Below the pieces are notes generated by a model. It did no database searches and was not told the origin of the DNA. It worked only from the letters and a program-made list of their open reading frames with translations. Positions 32,734 through 42,474 of a stretch of DNA of 45,035 nucleotides are shown one piece after another. Where the stretch lies: contig NZ_LOEE01000045.1 of the NCBI RefSeq assembly GCF_001562415.1, forward strand, positions 1-45,035. Direction: 5' to 3'. Every line of letters begins with the position of its first letter. Position 1 is the first letter of the stretch. The stretch comes from Thermotalea metallivorans. GTDB taxonomy: Bacteria > Bacillota > Clostridia > Peptostreptococcales > Thermotaleaceae. The translations under genes were made by a program, and so were the position numbers.

Positions 32734-33219
32734 TTATTTTGTCTTTGTATAGAAAGTATAATAAAAACCCAAGGTACTCATCAAGCTGAAGAAATAGATG
32801 ATGAATGAATGGAAGATACCCCATTTCTCCCCATGATATGCCAGAAAACGAAGCAGAATTGCCATGATCTCCATCAAGGTAGAAAAAGCTGACCAGAAGA
32901 GCACTGCCAGAAGTTTTCTCCATTTGCCTTGGGGCAAAAATCTTATTAGTAAGACTCCTAAGGAGAAGAAAGGTCCTATGGATACAAATAAATCCAATTC
33001 ACCAAGTTTTAACAAAATAAAGCGTTCTATCCAAAATTTATGGGAAATAAAGAAGTGTTCCAGGATGGAACCCATGACCATTGTCCAGATGCCAACGGGT
33101 AGTAAATGCAAAAAAGTTCTCCAGGAACAGGAAAAATATAGGATTACCCAGGAAATAACAGCCAGTAATAGCCAAGGCAGATTATATTGTTCTAAAAATT
33201 TTGATATGACATCCAGCAT
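32734..33219 (-). CDS. small integral membrane protein (CBO0543-like)
   Basis: The 161-residue protein has about five predicted membrane helices, for example LPWLLLAVISWVILYFS and LMSTLGFYYTFY. A basic loop RFLPQGKWRKLLAVLFW and a Glu inside the fourth helix (FSTLMEIMAILLRF) recall the CBO0543 family of clostridial and bacillar membrane proteins of unknown function. The ATG at 33219 follows AAGGAG. No transporter motif is seen. Confidence 0.65.
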   Translation of the reverse strand: MLDVISKFLEQYNLPWLLLAVISWVILYFSCSWRTFLHLLPVGIWTMVMGSILEHFFISHKFWIERFILLKLGELDLFVSIGPFFSLGVLLIRFLPQGKWRKLLAVLFWSAFSTLMEIMAILLRFLAYHGEKWGIFHSFIIYFFSLMSTLGFYYTFYTKTK

Positions 33220-33399
33220 AAAAAGCGCTCCTTAAATGGGAGGATATTGATTTGGGTGTATGGGTGTCCATCCTGCGATGTTTTGCTATAACATTTGATA
33301 TATCCAGTATTATAATTATGGTTGCCAGAAACAGGATAATTATTCTGAAATAACTTAAAACAGAATCAAATACCGTAAAATGTTCTGGGAGTCCGGCAA

Positions 33400-33774
33400 T
33401 TAATAGCAGGTAAAGGTATCAATATTTTTTAAATCTGTTCCCCAGAAAACCCATTGGGATCCCGTCCAACGGAATCCGGCCACCGATGTGGGACCTACAT
33501 GCACAATAAAGGTCCAAAATGCATCGGTGACTTTGGCTTCTTTTCCCTTTTTCAGCCATACATAGGTAAATTTATATTTGCAGGGAATCAGACCGCCCGG
33601 ATCCACCTTTAGCGCCGAATATAATTTCTTGGGCTTTACGGATGGCGGAGGGCCGGAAGGCTGAGAAGCACCTGCGGCGGGACCAAAGGGAAAACCTGAA
33701 GGAGGAGAAGGCAGTTGTCTGTAGAGGGAACGCTGCCAAGGGCAATACCTTCTGTAAAAATCGTTGCTATTCAC
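33400..33774 (-). CDS. proline-rich small protein of a conserved spore-former family, function unknown
   Basis: The GTG at 33774 is used because AAAAGGGG precedes it by eight bases; the upstream GTG at 33783 lies within that site. The 124-residue protein has an aromatic N-terminus (NDFYRRYCPWQRSLYRQ), a Pro/Gly-rich linker (PSPPSGFPFGPAAGASQPSG), and a compact C-terminal domain. That domain has KVDPGGLIPCKYKFTYVWL, SVAGFRWTGSQWVFWGTDL and KNIDTFTC. I recall short proteins with this build across Bacillus and clostridia; some are annotated as transporter, without support in the sequence. No signal peptide or membrane helix is visible. Confidence 0.65.
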   Translation of the reverse strand: MNSNDFYRRYCPWQRSLYRQLPSPPSGFPFGPAAGASQPSGPPPSVKPKKLYSALKVDPGGLIPCKYKFTYVWLKKGKEAKVTDAFWTFIVHVGPTSVAGFRWTGSQWVFWGTDLKNIDTFTCY

Positions 33775-33849
33775 AAAAATCACCCCTTTTCGGATTTACT
33801 TATATCATATTCGTGAAAAGGGAAAATGATACGGTATTGCCCCGCTGCA

Positions 33850-34860
33850 TTAAATTTGCCCTGTGGTGAATTGTACGATCAGGCTGACTACGGAGACTAC
33901 AAACCAGACAAACAATCCCAAAATTAAGGGCTTTATACCTGTTTTCAGCATTTTTTTGAAATCAGCACTCAGGCCGATGGCTGATAAGGCCATCACAATC
34001 ATGAATTTTCCCAGTGTTTTCAAAAAGTGAACCATTTCTCCCTTGAATAAACCCAGGGTGTTGCAGAAGGAGGCCATGAGGAACCAGACAATAAACCAAG
34101 GGAAAATCTCTTTGAGGCTGTAATTGAGGTCGGGCTCTTTTTGGGCTTCCTTTTTCTTTTTTGCTGCTGTGACAAGGGCAAAGACAAGGGTAATGGGAAT
34201 AATCATTGTAGTTCGGGTTAGTTTTACAATGGTCGCATAATCCCCTGCCCCATTGCTGTAAGCATAGCCCGCGGCTACCACGGAAGAAGTGTCGTTGATG
34301 GCTGTGCCCGCCCACAGACCGAAGGCCTGATCGGAGAGACCCAAGAGATGTCCCATGGGAGGAAAAATCAGCACAGCAAGGACATTGAATAAAAATATGG
34401 TGGAGATGGAATAGGCGATCTCCATGTCTTCAGCTTCGATGACAGGGGAAAGGGCTGCAATGGCTGAGCCGCCGCAGATGGCCGTACCGACGCCGATAAG
34501 GGATGTTAGGCGGAAGGGTACACCCAGAAGTCTACCCAGTCCATAGGCCCCGATGAAGGCAGCAGACAAAGTAAACAGCATTACGTACAAGGATTCGAAT
34601 CCTGTTTTCCAAACCTGAGAAAGACTTAAACCTGCCCCTAAAATAATAATTGCCCATTGAAGTACTTTTTTAGAAGCAAATTTAATTCCATCCAGGGTGT
34701 TATCCGGTTTACCAAAGGTATTGTTCATCAGAATACCGATCAGGATGCCAAAGACAGGCCCCCCTATGATGGGAAACCTATTGCCCAGCCATGCAGCAAT
34801 GAGTGCAATGGTCAGTACAAATAACAGACCGGGAATAATTTTTCCAATCCGATTCAACAA
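33850..34860 (-). CDS. YeiH-family (UPF0324) membrane transporter, putative sulfate exporter
   Basis: The 336-residue protein has about ten membrane helices. Family features are NRFPIIGGPVFGILIGILMNN near residue 28, VLQWAIIILGAGLSLSQV, LIGVGTAICGGSAIAALSPV near 140 and AGTAINDTSSVVAAGYAYS near 205. Some members are called sulfate exporters, but the substrate is generally unproven. The start is TTG at 34860, following AAGGAG. A short charged loop (KKKKEAQKEPDLN) faces the cytoplasm. It is encoded alone, with divergent glnS on the other side. Confidence 0.88.
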   Translation of the reverse strand: MLNRIGKIIPGLLFVLTIALIAAWLGNRFPIIGGPVFGILIGILMNNTFGKPDNTLDGIKFASKKVLQWAIIILGAGLSLSQVWKTGFESLYVMLFTLSAAFIGAYGLGRLLGVPFRLTSLIGVGTAICGGSAIAALSPVIEAEDMEIAYSISTIFLFNVLAVLIFPPMGHLLGLSDQAFGLWAGTAINDTSSVVAAGYAYSNGAGDYATIVKLTRTTMIIPITLVFALVTAAKKKKEAQKEPDLNYSLKEIFPWFIVWFLMASFCNTLGLFKGEMVHFLKTLGKFMIVMALSAIGLSADFKKMLKTGIKPLILGLFVWFVVSVVSLIVQFTTGQI

Positions 34861-35119
34861 AACCAGCTCCTTTTGTCTATGATGATTACTACTCTATGTT
34901 ATTATGCATTTATGGTAAATGTCAATCATGAATGACTACGGAGACAAGGATCCGGTGGCCGAAGTATTTGTCTTTGTGATCGAGGAATGTTCTTCTTTAT
35001 GGTATAAATCTTTTAAGAACTTGGGATGATACATTTTAAAGTTTGGTGAAATTGTTATATAATGTTGATGTACGAAATAAAGAAATCTTTTGGAGATTTT
35101 TTTTGAAATATTTTATTAT
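34861..35119. other. intergenic with a promoter-like box and a small hairpin
   Basis: No gene. TATAAT at 35058-35063 is followed by AAATCT/AGATTT (35083-35088 with 35094-35099) and a run of T to 35104, so any transcript from that box would be only about 35 bases. The -35 match is poor. Confidence 0.35.
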
Positions 35120-35148
35120 TTGTGATACCATATATAACAATATATAAT
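35120..35148 (+). promoter_or_regulatory. promoter of glnS
   Basis: TTGTGA (35120-35125), a 17-base spacer and TATAAT (35143-35148), about 70 bases before the glnS start. Confidence 0.6.
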
Positions 35149-35219
35149 GTTTGTCTGCACCGTATCATGTATGCAATGTGCAATCATTCTATATAGATGG
35201 GTAAGGAGGAGTTGAAGAA

Positions 35220-36962
35220 ATGGCAAAGGACAACGACAGGTTTGATGTGAACACCCGTAGGGACGAAGAGGAAAGTACCCACGGCTTACATCAACCCACC
35301 AATTTCATTCAAAATATTATTAACGCCGATTTAGAAGCGAATGTATACGGAAATAGGGTTCACACCCGTTTTCCGCCGGAACCCAACGGTTATCTGCATA
35401 TAGGACATGCGAAATCCATCTGCTTGAATTTTGGACTTGCAGCTCAATACAATGGCTTATGCAACCTGCGTTTTGACGATACCAACCCTGTCAAAGAGGA
35501 TGTAGAATATGTGGAATCCATTAAAAGTGATGTAAAATGGCTTGGATTCGATTGGGAAGATCGTGAATATTATGCATCTGATTATTTTGAAGAGATGTAT
35601 CAGTTTGCTATTCAGCTGATCAAAGAGGGAAAAGCCTATGTTTGCGATTTGAGTCCAGAGGAAATCAGGGAATACCGGGGTACGTTTTCCGAGCCGGGAA
35701 AGGAAAGCCCCTATCGGAATCGTTCCGTGGAGGAAAACCTTGATCTGTTTCAAAGAATGAGGGCGGGAGAGTTTGAAGAAGGTTCCAGGGTATTGAGGGC
35801 CAAAATCGATATGGCATCTCCAAACCTGAACATGAGAGATCCAGTACTCTACCGGATTGTCAAGGCCAAGCATCATAGGACGGGAGATGCATGGTGCATC
35901 TATCCCATGTATGATTATGCCCATCCCATTTCTGATGCCTTGGAAGGCATTACCCACTCCGTCTGTACACTGGAGTTTGAAGATCACCGTCCATTGTACG
36001 ATTGGGTGGTAAGGGAATTGAAGTTTGAAAATCCGCCAAAGCAAATTGAATTTGCCAGATTAAATCTTACCAATACCATTATGAGTAAGCGATATCTTCG
36101 ACAACTGGTGGAAGAAAACCACGTGGAAGGGTGGGACGATCCCCGCATGCCTACCATTTCCGGACTCAGAAGACGGGGATATACACCAGAGGCAATTCGA
36201 GATTTTTGTGACCGTATCGGTGTGTCGAAAAGCAATAGCATGGTAGATATTGCTCTTTTAGAACACTGTATTCGAGAAGATTTAAAGATGAAGGTGCCAA
36301 CGGTAATGGCGGTACTTCGTCCCCTCAAGGTAGTTATCACAAACTATCCTGAAGGGCAGGTGGAGATGCTGGAAGCAGAAAATAATGCAGAGAATCCTGA
36401 AATGGGCACAAGACTGCTTCCTTTCTCAAGGGTGATTTATATAGAGCAGGATGATTTTATGGAAAATCCACCGAAAAAATTCTTTCGTTTGTCTCCGGGA
36501 CAGGAGGTAAGGCTGAAGCATGCGTACTTCATTCGCTGTGAAGAAGTAATTAAAGATGAAAAGAGCGGCGAAATCATAGAATTGCATTGCACCTATGACC
36601 CTGAGACAAAAAGCGGTACCGGCTTTGCGGGACGCAAGGTAAAAGGAACTCTCCATTGGGTTTCTGTAGAACATGCAGTGAAGGCCCAAGTTCGTTTATA
36701 TGACCATCTGATCCTCGAAAAGGATGAAGATGACCAGGATGGGAATGCAGACTTTAAGGCAAAACTGAATCCAAACTCTTTGGAAACCTTAACGGAATGC
36801 TATATTGAGCCGTCAGTTTCCCATGCAGAGCCGGGGACAAGATACCAGTTTTTAAGACACGGATATTTCAACGTGGATCCTGTTCATTCCACCAAGGATG
36901 CCCTTGTATTCAATAGAATCGTAACGTTGAAAAGCTCATGGGAAAAAGTTAAGGATCAATAA
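35220..36962 (+). CDS. glnS: glutaminyl-tRNA synthetase
   Basis: The 580-residue class I synthetase charges tRNA-Gln with glutamine. HIGH is at residues 60-63 in [15 protein letters not shown], and the KMSKS-equivalent is [12 protein letters not shown] near residue 287. [38 protein letters not shown] and [14 protein letters not shown] separate it from glutamyl-tRNA synthetases. The C-terminal anticodon-binding beta barrels are complete ([24 protein letters not shown]). Many Gram-positive bacteria lack this enzyme and use transamidation of Glu-tRNA-Gln, so its presence is a lineage marker. Start ATG after GGAGG. Confidence 0.96.
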   Translation: MAKDNDRFDVNTRRDEEESTHGLHQPTNFIQNIINADLEANVYGNRVHTRFPPEPNGYLHIGHAKSICLNFGLAAQYNGLCNLRFDDTNPVKEDVEYVESIKSDVKWLGFDWEDREYYASDYFEEMYQFAIQLIKEGKAYVCDLSPEEIREYRGTFSEPGKESPYRNRSVEENLDLFQRMRAGEFEEGSRVLRAKIDMASPNLNMRDPVLYRIVKAKHHRTGDAWCIYPMYDYAHPISDALEGITHSVCTLEFEDHRPLYDWVVRELKFENPPKQIEFARLNLTNTIMSKRYLRQLVEENHVEGWDDPRMPTISGLRRRGYTPEAIRDFCDRIGVSKSNSMVDIALLEHCIREDLKMKVPTVMAVLRPLKVVITNYPEGQVEMLEAENNAENPEMGTRLLPFSRVIYIEQDDFMENPPKKFFRLSPGQEVRLKHAYFIRCEEVIKDEKSGEIIELHCTYDPETKSGTGFAGRKVKGTLHWVSVEHAVKAQVRLYDHLILEKDEDDQDGNADFKAKLNPNSLETLTECYIEPSVSHAEPGTRYQFLRHGYFNVDPVHSTKDALVFNRIVTLKSSWEKVKDQ

Positions 36963-37137
36963 ATTCGGCAGAATAGGCATCTCTTTCAGATGAGGGAGGG
37001 ATGCTTATTTGCTTTATAGGTGGAGAAATCAGGATTGAGACATGAGGAAAATTGAAGTTCAAAACTTTTTATGGATATTCGGGCAGGAAACATTCCATAA
37101 TAAGGATAAAAGAAGATCATAGGGTAGGGGGCATACT

Positions 37138-37809
37138 ATGAAAAATTATAGTGCTTTTGATGTTATCGGACCGAGAATGATAGGTCCTTCCAGCTCCCAT
37201 ACGGCCGGGGCAGCCAGACTGGGGAAAGTGGCTAAAAAAATTAGTGGGAAAGATATAAAAGAAGTGGTATTTATTTTATACGGTTCCTTTGCAAAAACCT
37301 ATAGAGGTCATGGAACGGACAGAGCCTTGGTGGCAGGCATACTGGGTATGGATCCTAATGATGAAAAACTGAGCAAGTCTATGGAAATAGCAGAAAAGGA
37401 AGGCCTGGTATATACCTTTGTCCAATCGGATGAGGATGTAGACCATCCCAATACGGTGAGGATCATCATGACAAACGAAGAGGGAAAGAAATCTGAAATT
37501 TTGGGTTCTTCCATCGGAGGGGGAAATATCCTTGTCACAGAGATTAACGGTTTGGCTCTGGAATTTACAGGAGAATATCCGACGCTTATTATCCATCATT
37601 TCGACAAGCCCGGTGTAGTGGCGGATGTTACCCATATCATGGATGAGTTTGAGATCAATATTGCTTTCATGAAGGTTTTTCGCCAAAGAAAAGGTGAGGA
37701 TGCCTTCATGATTATTGAAACGGATCACGCGATTCCTCAGAAAGTATTAGAAGAAATAAGAGAACTGAGGGATGAAATTATGGATGTATATTTGATAGAG
37801 GGACTATAA
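37138..37809 (+). CDS. sdaAB: L-serine dehydratase, iron-sulfur type, beta subunit
   Basis: The 223-residue subunit has FDVIGPRMIGPSSSHTAGAA near the N-terminus, where the SSSHT loop helps bind substrate, and a C-terminal ACT domain (TLIIHHFDKPGVVADVTHIM). With the alpha subunit encoded next it deaminates L-serine to pyruvate and ammonia using a 4Fe-4S cluster. The ACT domain probably senses serine. GGGGG precedes the ATG. The 175-base gap after glnS holds no clear terminator. Confidence 0.95.
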   Translation: MKNYSAFDVIGPRMIGPSSSHTAGAARLGKVAKKISGKDIKEVVFILYGSFAKTYRGHGTDRALVAGILGMDPNDEKLSKSMEIAEKEGLVYTFVQSDEDVDHPNTVRIIMTNEEGKKSEILGSSIGGGNILVTEINGLALEFTGEYPTLIIHHFDKPGVVADVTHIMDEFEINIAFMKVFRQRKGEDAFMIIETDHAIPQKVLEEIRELRDEIMDVYLIEGL

Positions 37810-37866
37810 TATCTTTCAAGATGAAGAAGTTTCCAGATTGTATGCCTAGAAAAGCGGGGTGAAGTG

Positions 37867-38760
37867 ATGAATAAAGATTTTGTCAGTGGATTAGATTTGT
37901 TGGAGCGTTGCCGGAAAGAGGAGAAAAAAATATGGGAAGTGATGATAGAAAGGGAAGTTTATATATCGGGAAAAAGTGAGAAAGAAATTTTAGATTACAT
38001 GCAAGGGAATCTGGAAATTATGAAAAATGCCATCCGCAGGGGGCTATATGAGAATATCAAGTCAGTAAGCGGCCTGGTGGGTGGTGATGCAAAACGTCTC
38101 CGGGAATATTATGAGAATAAAAAAACAGCGGCAGGAAAAAGTATGAACAAGGCAGTAGCCAGTGCCATGGCAGTGCTGGAAGTGAATGCTTCCATGGGAC
38201 AAATTGTGGCGGCACCCACTGCCGGTTCCAGCGGTATTTTGCCCGGTGTACTGGTCAGTGTCGGAGAAGCCTTTGCCATGGAAGATGACCAACTGGTACA
38301 TGCCCTCTTTACAGCTGCTGCTGTAGGATATCTTATTACAAGAAATGCAACGGTAGCCGGGGCCGAGGGAGGTTGCCAAGCAGAGACAGGTGCTGCGGCG
38401 GCCATGGCTGCTGCTGCCGTTGTGGAAATGCTGGGAGGAACTCCAGAACAGGCCCTTCACGGGGCTTCTATGACCATCAAGAATATTTTGGGGCTGGTAT
38501 GCGATCCCATTGCAGGACTTGTAGAAGCACCCTGTGTGAAACGGAATGCCATCGGCGCAGCCAATGCGTTGATATCGGCAGACATGGCCTTGGCAGGAAT
38601 TCAAAGCATTATTCCCTTCGATGAAGTGGTGGATGCCATGTACAAGGTCGGCAGGTCTTTGCCTTGCTCCTTAAGGGAAACAGCCTTGGGAGGATTGGCG
38701 GCTACGCCCACAGGAAAGAAAATACAGGAGAGGATCTTCGGGAAGCGGCAAACGGATTAG
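37867..38760 (+). CDS. sdaAA: L-serine dehydratase, iron-sulfur type, alpha subunit
   Basis: The 297-residue catalytic subunit carries the 4Fe-4S cluster cysteines within AGAEGGCQAETGAA, GLVCDPIAGLVEAPC and RSLPCSLRETALGG. Glycine- and alanine-rich active-site segments include PTAGSSGILPGVLVSVGEAF. The start ATG at 37867 overlaps an upstream GTG by one codon and follows GGGGTGAAG. It lies 57 bases after the beta subunit, in the same operon. The enzyme is oxygen-sensitive, which fits an anaerobe. Confidence 0.95.
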   Translation: MNKDFVSGLDLLERCRKEEKKIWEVMIEREVYISGKSEKEILDYMQGNLEIMKNAIRRGLYENIKSVSGLVGGDAKRLREYYENKKTAAGKSMNKAVASAMAVLEVNASMGQIVAAPTAGSSGILPGVLVSVGEAFAMEDDQLVHALFTAAAVGYLITRNATVAGAEGGCQAETGAAAAMAAAAVVEMLGGTPEQALHGASMTIKNILGLVCDPIAGLVEAPCVKRNAIGAANALISADMALAGIQSIIPFDEVVDAMYKVGRSLPCSLRETALGGLAATPTGKKIQERIFGKRQTD

Positions 38761-38879
38761 TAGAAGCTTTGGAGGCCCATAGCTTTCCAAATGAAGGGCA
38801 TCTTATAAAGATGATCATCATTGCTCCGATAAAAATGATATAAATTTGTCTTTTTTATGATAATCCAAGGGGTGGAAGC

Positions 38880-38966
38880 ATCTACAAGGCCCGGGGCTTC
38901 GAAGATGAGGGCATGGGGACCATGGTAAAACAGATAGAATTTCGAAAGAACCGGTTTCTCGGATAG
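38880..38966 (+). pseudogene. GNAT acetyltransferase C-terminal remnant
   Basis: An open stretch ending at the TAG 38964-38966 reads IYKARGFEDEGMGTMVKQIE. It resembles the last strand and helix of GNAT acetyltransferases, where Y-K-x-x-G-F-x-x-E-G is common. The catalytic core is absent, and the frame is closed a few codons upstream. Identification rests on about 20 residues. Confidence 0.35.
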
Positions 38967-39014
38967 GCAGAGTAAAGCATATTTTCATATAGCAGTCATT
39001 TTAAAATATTTGCC

Positions 39015-39044
39015 TTGACAATGGAAATGGAATCGGTATACAAT
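39015..39044 (+). promoter_or_regulatory. promoter of the ileS T-box transcript
   Basis: TTGACA (39015-39020), an 18-base spacer and TACAAT (39039-39044), with TATACA one register away. Confidence 0.7.
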
Positions 39045-39049
39045 AATAT

Positions 39050-39310
39050 TTAACATACATCTGAATAACGGCGAAGAAGAGGACAGTAGTAAAAAGAGGA
39101 AGTTTACAGAGAAATAATCGGTTGGTGAGAGATTATGACGGATTCTTTTTATGAAAATCACCTCGGAGCCGGATGCCTGAAACAACAGTAGGGCATCCCG
39201 CAGACATGCGTTATCATGTTTTGAGTGATAAGGTATGCAATATGCCTTATAATCAGGGTGGTACCGCGGTTTATTCGTCCCTAAGTCATTTTTGGCTTAG
39301 GGACTTTCAA
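39050..39310 (+). promoter_or_regulatory. T-box riboswitch, isoleucine-specific
   Basis: The leader has the invariant T-box AGGGTGGTACCGCG at 39255-39268; its TGGT can pair with the ACCA end of uncharged tRNA-Ile. Stem I is closed by CGGC/GCCG and GAGG/CCTC. The specifier ATC (Ile) at 39157-39159 lies just 5' of CCTC, in the expected loop. Uncharged tRNA-Ile would stabilise the antiterminator and turn on ileS. Confidence 0.93.
39277..39310 (+). terminator. T-box-controlled terminator
   Basis: GTCCCTAAG (39277-39285) pairs with CTTAGGGAC (39296-39304), followed by a T-rich tract. It competes with the antiterminator formed by the T-box sequence. Confidence 0.9.
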
Positions 39311-39345
39311 TTTTTAAAACTTTTTGTATGGGGAGGAGAATGATC

Positions 39346-42300
39346 GTGAAAAAGTTTAAGCCTTTATCAGAGGCACCGATTTCTGAAAGAGAAAGCAGTA
39401 TTGCCGATCTCTGGGATCAAAATCATATTCTGCAAAAAAGTATTGAAAATCGTGAAGGGGCAAAGTCCTTTGTGTTCTATGAAGGACCTCCCACGGCCAA
39501 CGGGAGACCCGGCATTCACCATGTGATTTCCAGAACATTAAAGGACTCTGTATGCCGTTATAAGACCATGACGGGCCACCAGGTAAAGAGAAAAGCAGGG
39601 TGGGACACCCATGGATTGCCGGTGGAGATTGAAGTGGAAAAGCAGCTGAAACTCTCTAGCAAGCAGGAAATCGAAAATTACGGAATCGACAAATTCAATG
39701 ACAAATGCCGGGAATCCGTATTTACCTATGAAAAGCAATGGAGGGAAATGACCAAGCGGATGGGCTATGCCATTGACCTGGATAATGCCTATATTACCTT
39801 GGATAACAACTATATCGAATCGGTATGGTGGATTTTGGACAAGTTCTTTAAAGAGGGCTATATTTATGAAGGACATAAGATTCTGCCCTACTGTCCCAGA
39901 TGCGGAACAGGTCTTGCATCCCATGAGGTATCTCAAGGTTATAAAGAAATCAAATCCAACACGGTTATTGTAACCTTTAAAAGGAAGGATGCCGATGAAT
40001 ATTTCCTTGTATGGACAACAACGCCATGGACCCTGGCCTCGAATGTAGCATTAGCTGTGCATCCCGAGGAAACCTACATCAAGGCAAAATTAAAGGACAA
40101 AGTGTATATTGTTGCCAAGACATTGTCGAAACGGGTATTGGGAGAAGATTTTGAAGTATTGGAAGAATGCAAAGGGAAGGATTTAGAGTACATCGAGTAT
40201 GAACAGCTGATGACCTTTGTAAAGCCTGACAAAAAAGCTTTTTTCGTAACGGTGGCGGATTTTGTAACGACTGATGATGGAACGGGTATTGTGCATATGG
40301 CGCCAGCGTTTGGAGAGGATGACTACAATGTAGGAAGAAAATATGGTCTTCCTGTGCTGCAGCCAGTAAACGAAGAGGGGAAATATACAGCTACGCCGTG
40401 GGAAGGCAGATTCGTCATGGATTGCGACGTAGATATCATCAAATGGCTTCATGGAGAAGGAAAGTTATTTAAAAAAGAAAAAATAGATCACAACTATCCC
40501 CACTGTTGGCGTTGTTCAACACCGCTGCTATACTATGCGAAGCCCAGCTGGTATATTGAAGTGACAAAGATGAAGGAGAAACTTATCGAAAACAATAATT
40601 CCATAAACTGGTACCCTGACTATGTAGGGGAAAAGCGCTTTGGAAACTGGCTGGAGAATTTGAATGATTGGGCCTTATCCAGAAGCCGTTACTGGGGTAC
40701 ACCCCTGAATATCTGGAGATGTGAATGCGGCCATACCACATCCGTGGGCTCCCGAAGGGAATTGATCGAAAAAGCAGTGGAAACAATTGATGAATCTGTG
40801 GAATTGCACAGACCTTATGTGGATGAGATTCATCTGAAGTGTGAAAAATGTGACGGCATCATGACAAGGGTAACGGAGGTAATTGACTGCTGGTTTGATA
40901 GTGGCGCCATGCCCTTTGCCCAACACCATTATCCCTTTGAAAATAAAGAAAACTTTGGTGAACTCTTCCCGGCAGATTTTATCTGTGAAGGCATTGATCA
41001 AACGCGAGGTTGGTTTTACTCTTTGATTGTCATCTCAACCTTTGTCATGGGGGTATCTCCCTATAAAAACGTGTTGGTCAATGATTTAATACTGGATAAA
41101 GATGGAAGAAAGATGTCGAAATCCAGGGGAAATACCGTTGATCCCTTTGAAATGTTTGATAAATACGGGGCTGATGCACTGCGATGGTACCTGCTGTATG
41201 TATCTCCGGCATGGACACCGACGAGGTTTGATGTTGAAGGATTAAAGGAAGTACAGAGCAAATTCTTCGGTACTCTGCAAAATGTATATACTTTCTTTAC
41301 TCTCTATGCCAATACCGATGGCATTGATCCGAGGGATTTCCATGTAGAAGTAAAAGATCGTCCGGAACTGGACCGGTGGATTATCTCCAAATATAACAGC
41401 CTGGTGAAAGAAGTAGAAGGGGAAATGGCCATTTTTGATTTGACAAAGACCGTAAGAAAAATCCAGGATTTTGTGAATGAAGATTTATCCAACTGGTATA
41501 TCCGCCGTGCCCGCCGCCGTTTCTGGGCATCGGAATTAACGGAGGATAAGAAGGCCGTTTACAATACAACCTATGAGGTGTTGATTGGTGTTTCCAAACT
41601 GATGGCGCCCTTTGCTCCCTTCCTTTCCGATGAGATTTATCAAAACCTGACCGGTGAACTGTCTGTGCATCTGGCAGATTATCCTGTAGCAGATACTTCT
41701 TTGATGGATGCAGATGTAGAAAGAAGGATGGATTTGATCCGTGATTTGGTGGGGCTGGGTAGAGCCGCCAGGGCAAAGGAGAAGATTAAAGTTCGTCAAC
41801 CGATTCAAAAAGTACTCATTGACGGAAAATATGAAGCATTGATTGCTGATTTGATTCCGTTGATGCAGGAGGAACTAAACGTGAAGGAGGTTGTCTTTGA
41901 AAAAGATTTAAATACATTTATGAATTTCAGCTTGAAGCCGAACTTTAAGGTAGCTGGTCCTATCCTTGGATCGAAAATAAAATCTTTAGGAAAGGCATTA
42001 TCAGAACTGGATGCGGCAGAAGTTGCACCGAAATTGGAGGCAGGAGAGAGTATTTTCCTTGAACTGGACGGGGAAATGACAGAGATTGTCAAAGACTACG
42101 TACAGATTACCATTTTTGCAAAAGAGGGCTTTACGGTGGAAATGGCCAATAATCTGTTTGTGATCCTGGATACTACATTGACCCAGGCATTGATTGACGA
42201 AGGCTATGCAAGGGAATTTATTTCCAAGGTGCAGCAAATGCGCAAGAATCATGATTATGAAATGATGGATCATATCCGAATTTATTTCGATGGAGATGAT

Positions 42301-42444
42301 GAAATCGCCCATGCCGTTGAAATCCATAAGGATTATATTATGCATGAAACATTGGCTGTTTCCATCGAGAGGGTATCGGATCCTACCCTAGAGAAGCAAA
42401 ATCTGAATGATCATGATACGGGTATTCGAATTGAAAGGGTATAA
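39346..42444 (+). CDS. ileS: isoleucyl-tRNA synthetase, type 2
   Basis: The 1032-residue class I enzyme charges tRNA-Ile. The first signature is PPTANGRPGIHH at residues 48-59, so the catalytic HIGH is replaced by GIHH (residues 56-59), a swap reported for some IleRS2 enzymes and linked to very high mupirocin resistance. The second signature is GRKMSKSRGN near 590. The editing domain includes TTTPWTLASNVALAVHP and GTGIVHMAPAFGEDDY. Length and sequence fit type 2 (eukaryote-like), not type 1. The GTG at 39346 is chosen for its nine-base distance from GGAGG; ATGs at 39328 and 39340 lie before or within that site. Controlled by the T-box upstream. Confidence 0.95.
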   Translation: MKKFKPLSEAPISERESSIADLWDQNHILQKSIENREGAKSFVFYEGPPTANGRPGIHHVISRTLKDSVCRYKTMTGHQVKRKAGWDTHGLPVEIEVEKQLKLSSKQEIENYGIDKFNDKCRESVFTYEKQWREMTKRMGYAIDLDNAYITLDNNYIESVWWILDKFFKEGYIYEGHKILPYCPRCGTGLASHEVSQGYKEIKSNTVIVTFKRKDADEYFLVWTTTPWTLASNVALAVHPEETYIKAKLKDKVYIVAKTLSKRVLGEDFEVLEECKGKDLEYIEYEQLMTFVKPDKKAFFVTVADFVTTDDGTGIVHMAPAFGEDDYNVGRKYGLPVLQPVNEEGKYTATPWEGRFVMDCDVDIIKWLHGEGKLFKKEKIDHNYPHCWRCSTPLLYYAKPSWYIEVTKMKEKLIENNNSINWYPDYVGEKRFGNWLENLNDWALSRSRYWGTPLNIWRCECGHTTSVGSRRELIEKAVETIDESVELHRPYVDEIHLKCEKCDGIMTRVTEVIDCWFDSGAMPFAQHHYPFENKENFGELFPADFICEGIDQTRGWFYSLIVISTFVMGVSPYKNVLVNDLILDKDGRKMSKSRGNTVDPFEMFDKYGADALRWYLLYVSPAWTPTRFDVEGLKEVQSKFFGTLQNVYTFFTLYANTDGIDPRDFHVEVKDRPELDRWIISKYNSLVKEVEGEMAIFDLTKTVRKIQDFVNEDLSNWYIRRARRRFWASELTEDKKAVYNTTYEVLIGVSKLMAPFAPFLSDEIYQNLTGELSVHLADYPVADTSLMDADVERRMDLIRDLVGLGRAARAKEKIKVRQPIQKVLIDGKYEALIADLIPLMQEELNVKEVVFEKDLNTFMNFSLKPNFKVAGPILGSKIKSLGKALSELDAAEVAPKLEAGESIFLELDGEMTEIVKDYVQITIFAKEGFTVEMANNLFVILDTTLTQALIDEGYAREFISKVQQMRKNHDYEMMDHIRIYFDGDDEIAHAVEIHKDYIMHETLAVSIERVSDPTLEKQNLNDHDTGIRIERV

Positions 42445-42474
42445 AAAAAGCAGCGGTGCTGCTTTTTTTATACC
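42438..42474 (+). terminator. rho-independent terminator of ileS
   Basis: Bases 42438-42454 and 42458-42474 are exact inverted complements around a three-base loop, with GCAGC/GCTGC at the top and seven T following. The ileS stop codon lies inside the 5' arm. Confidence 0.9.
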
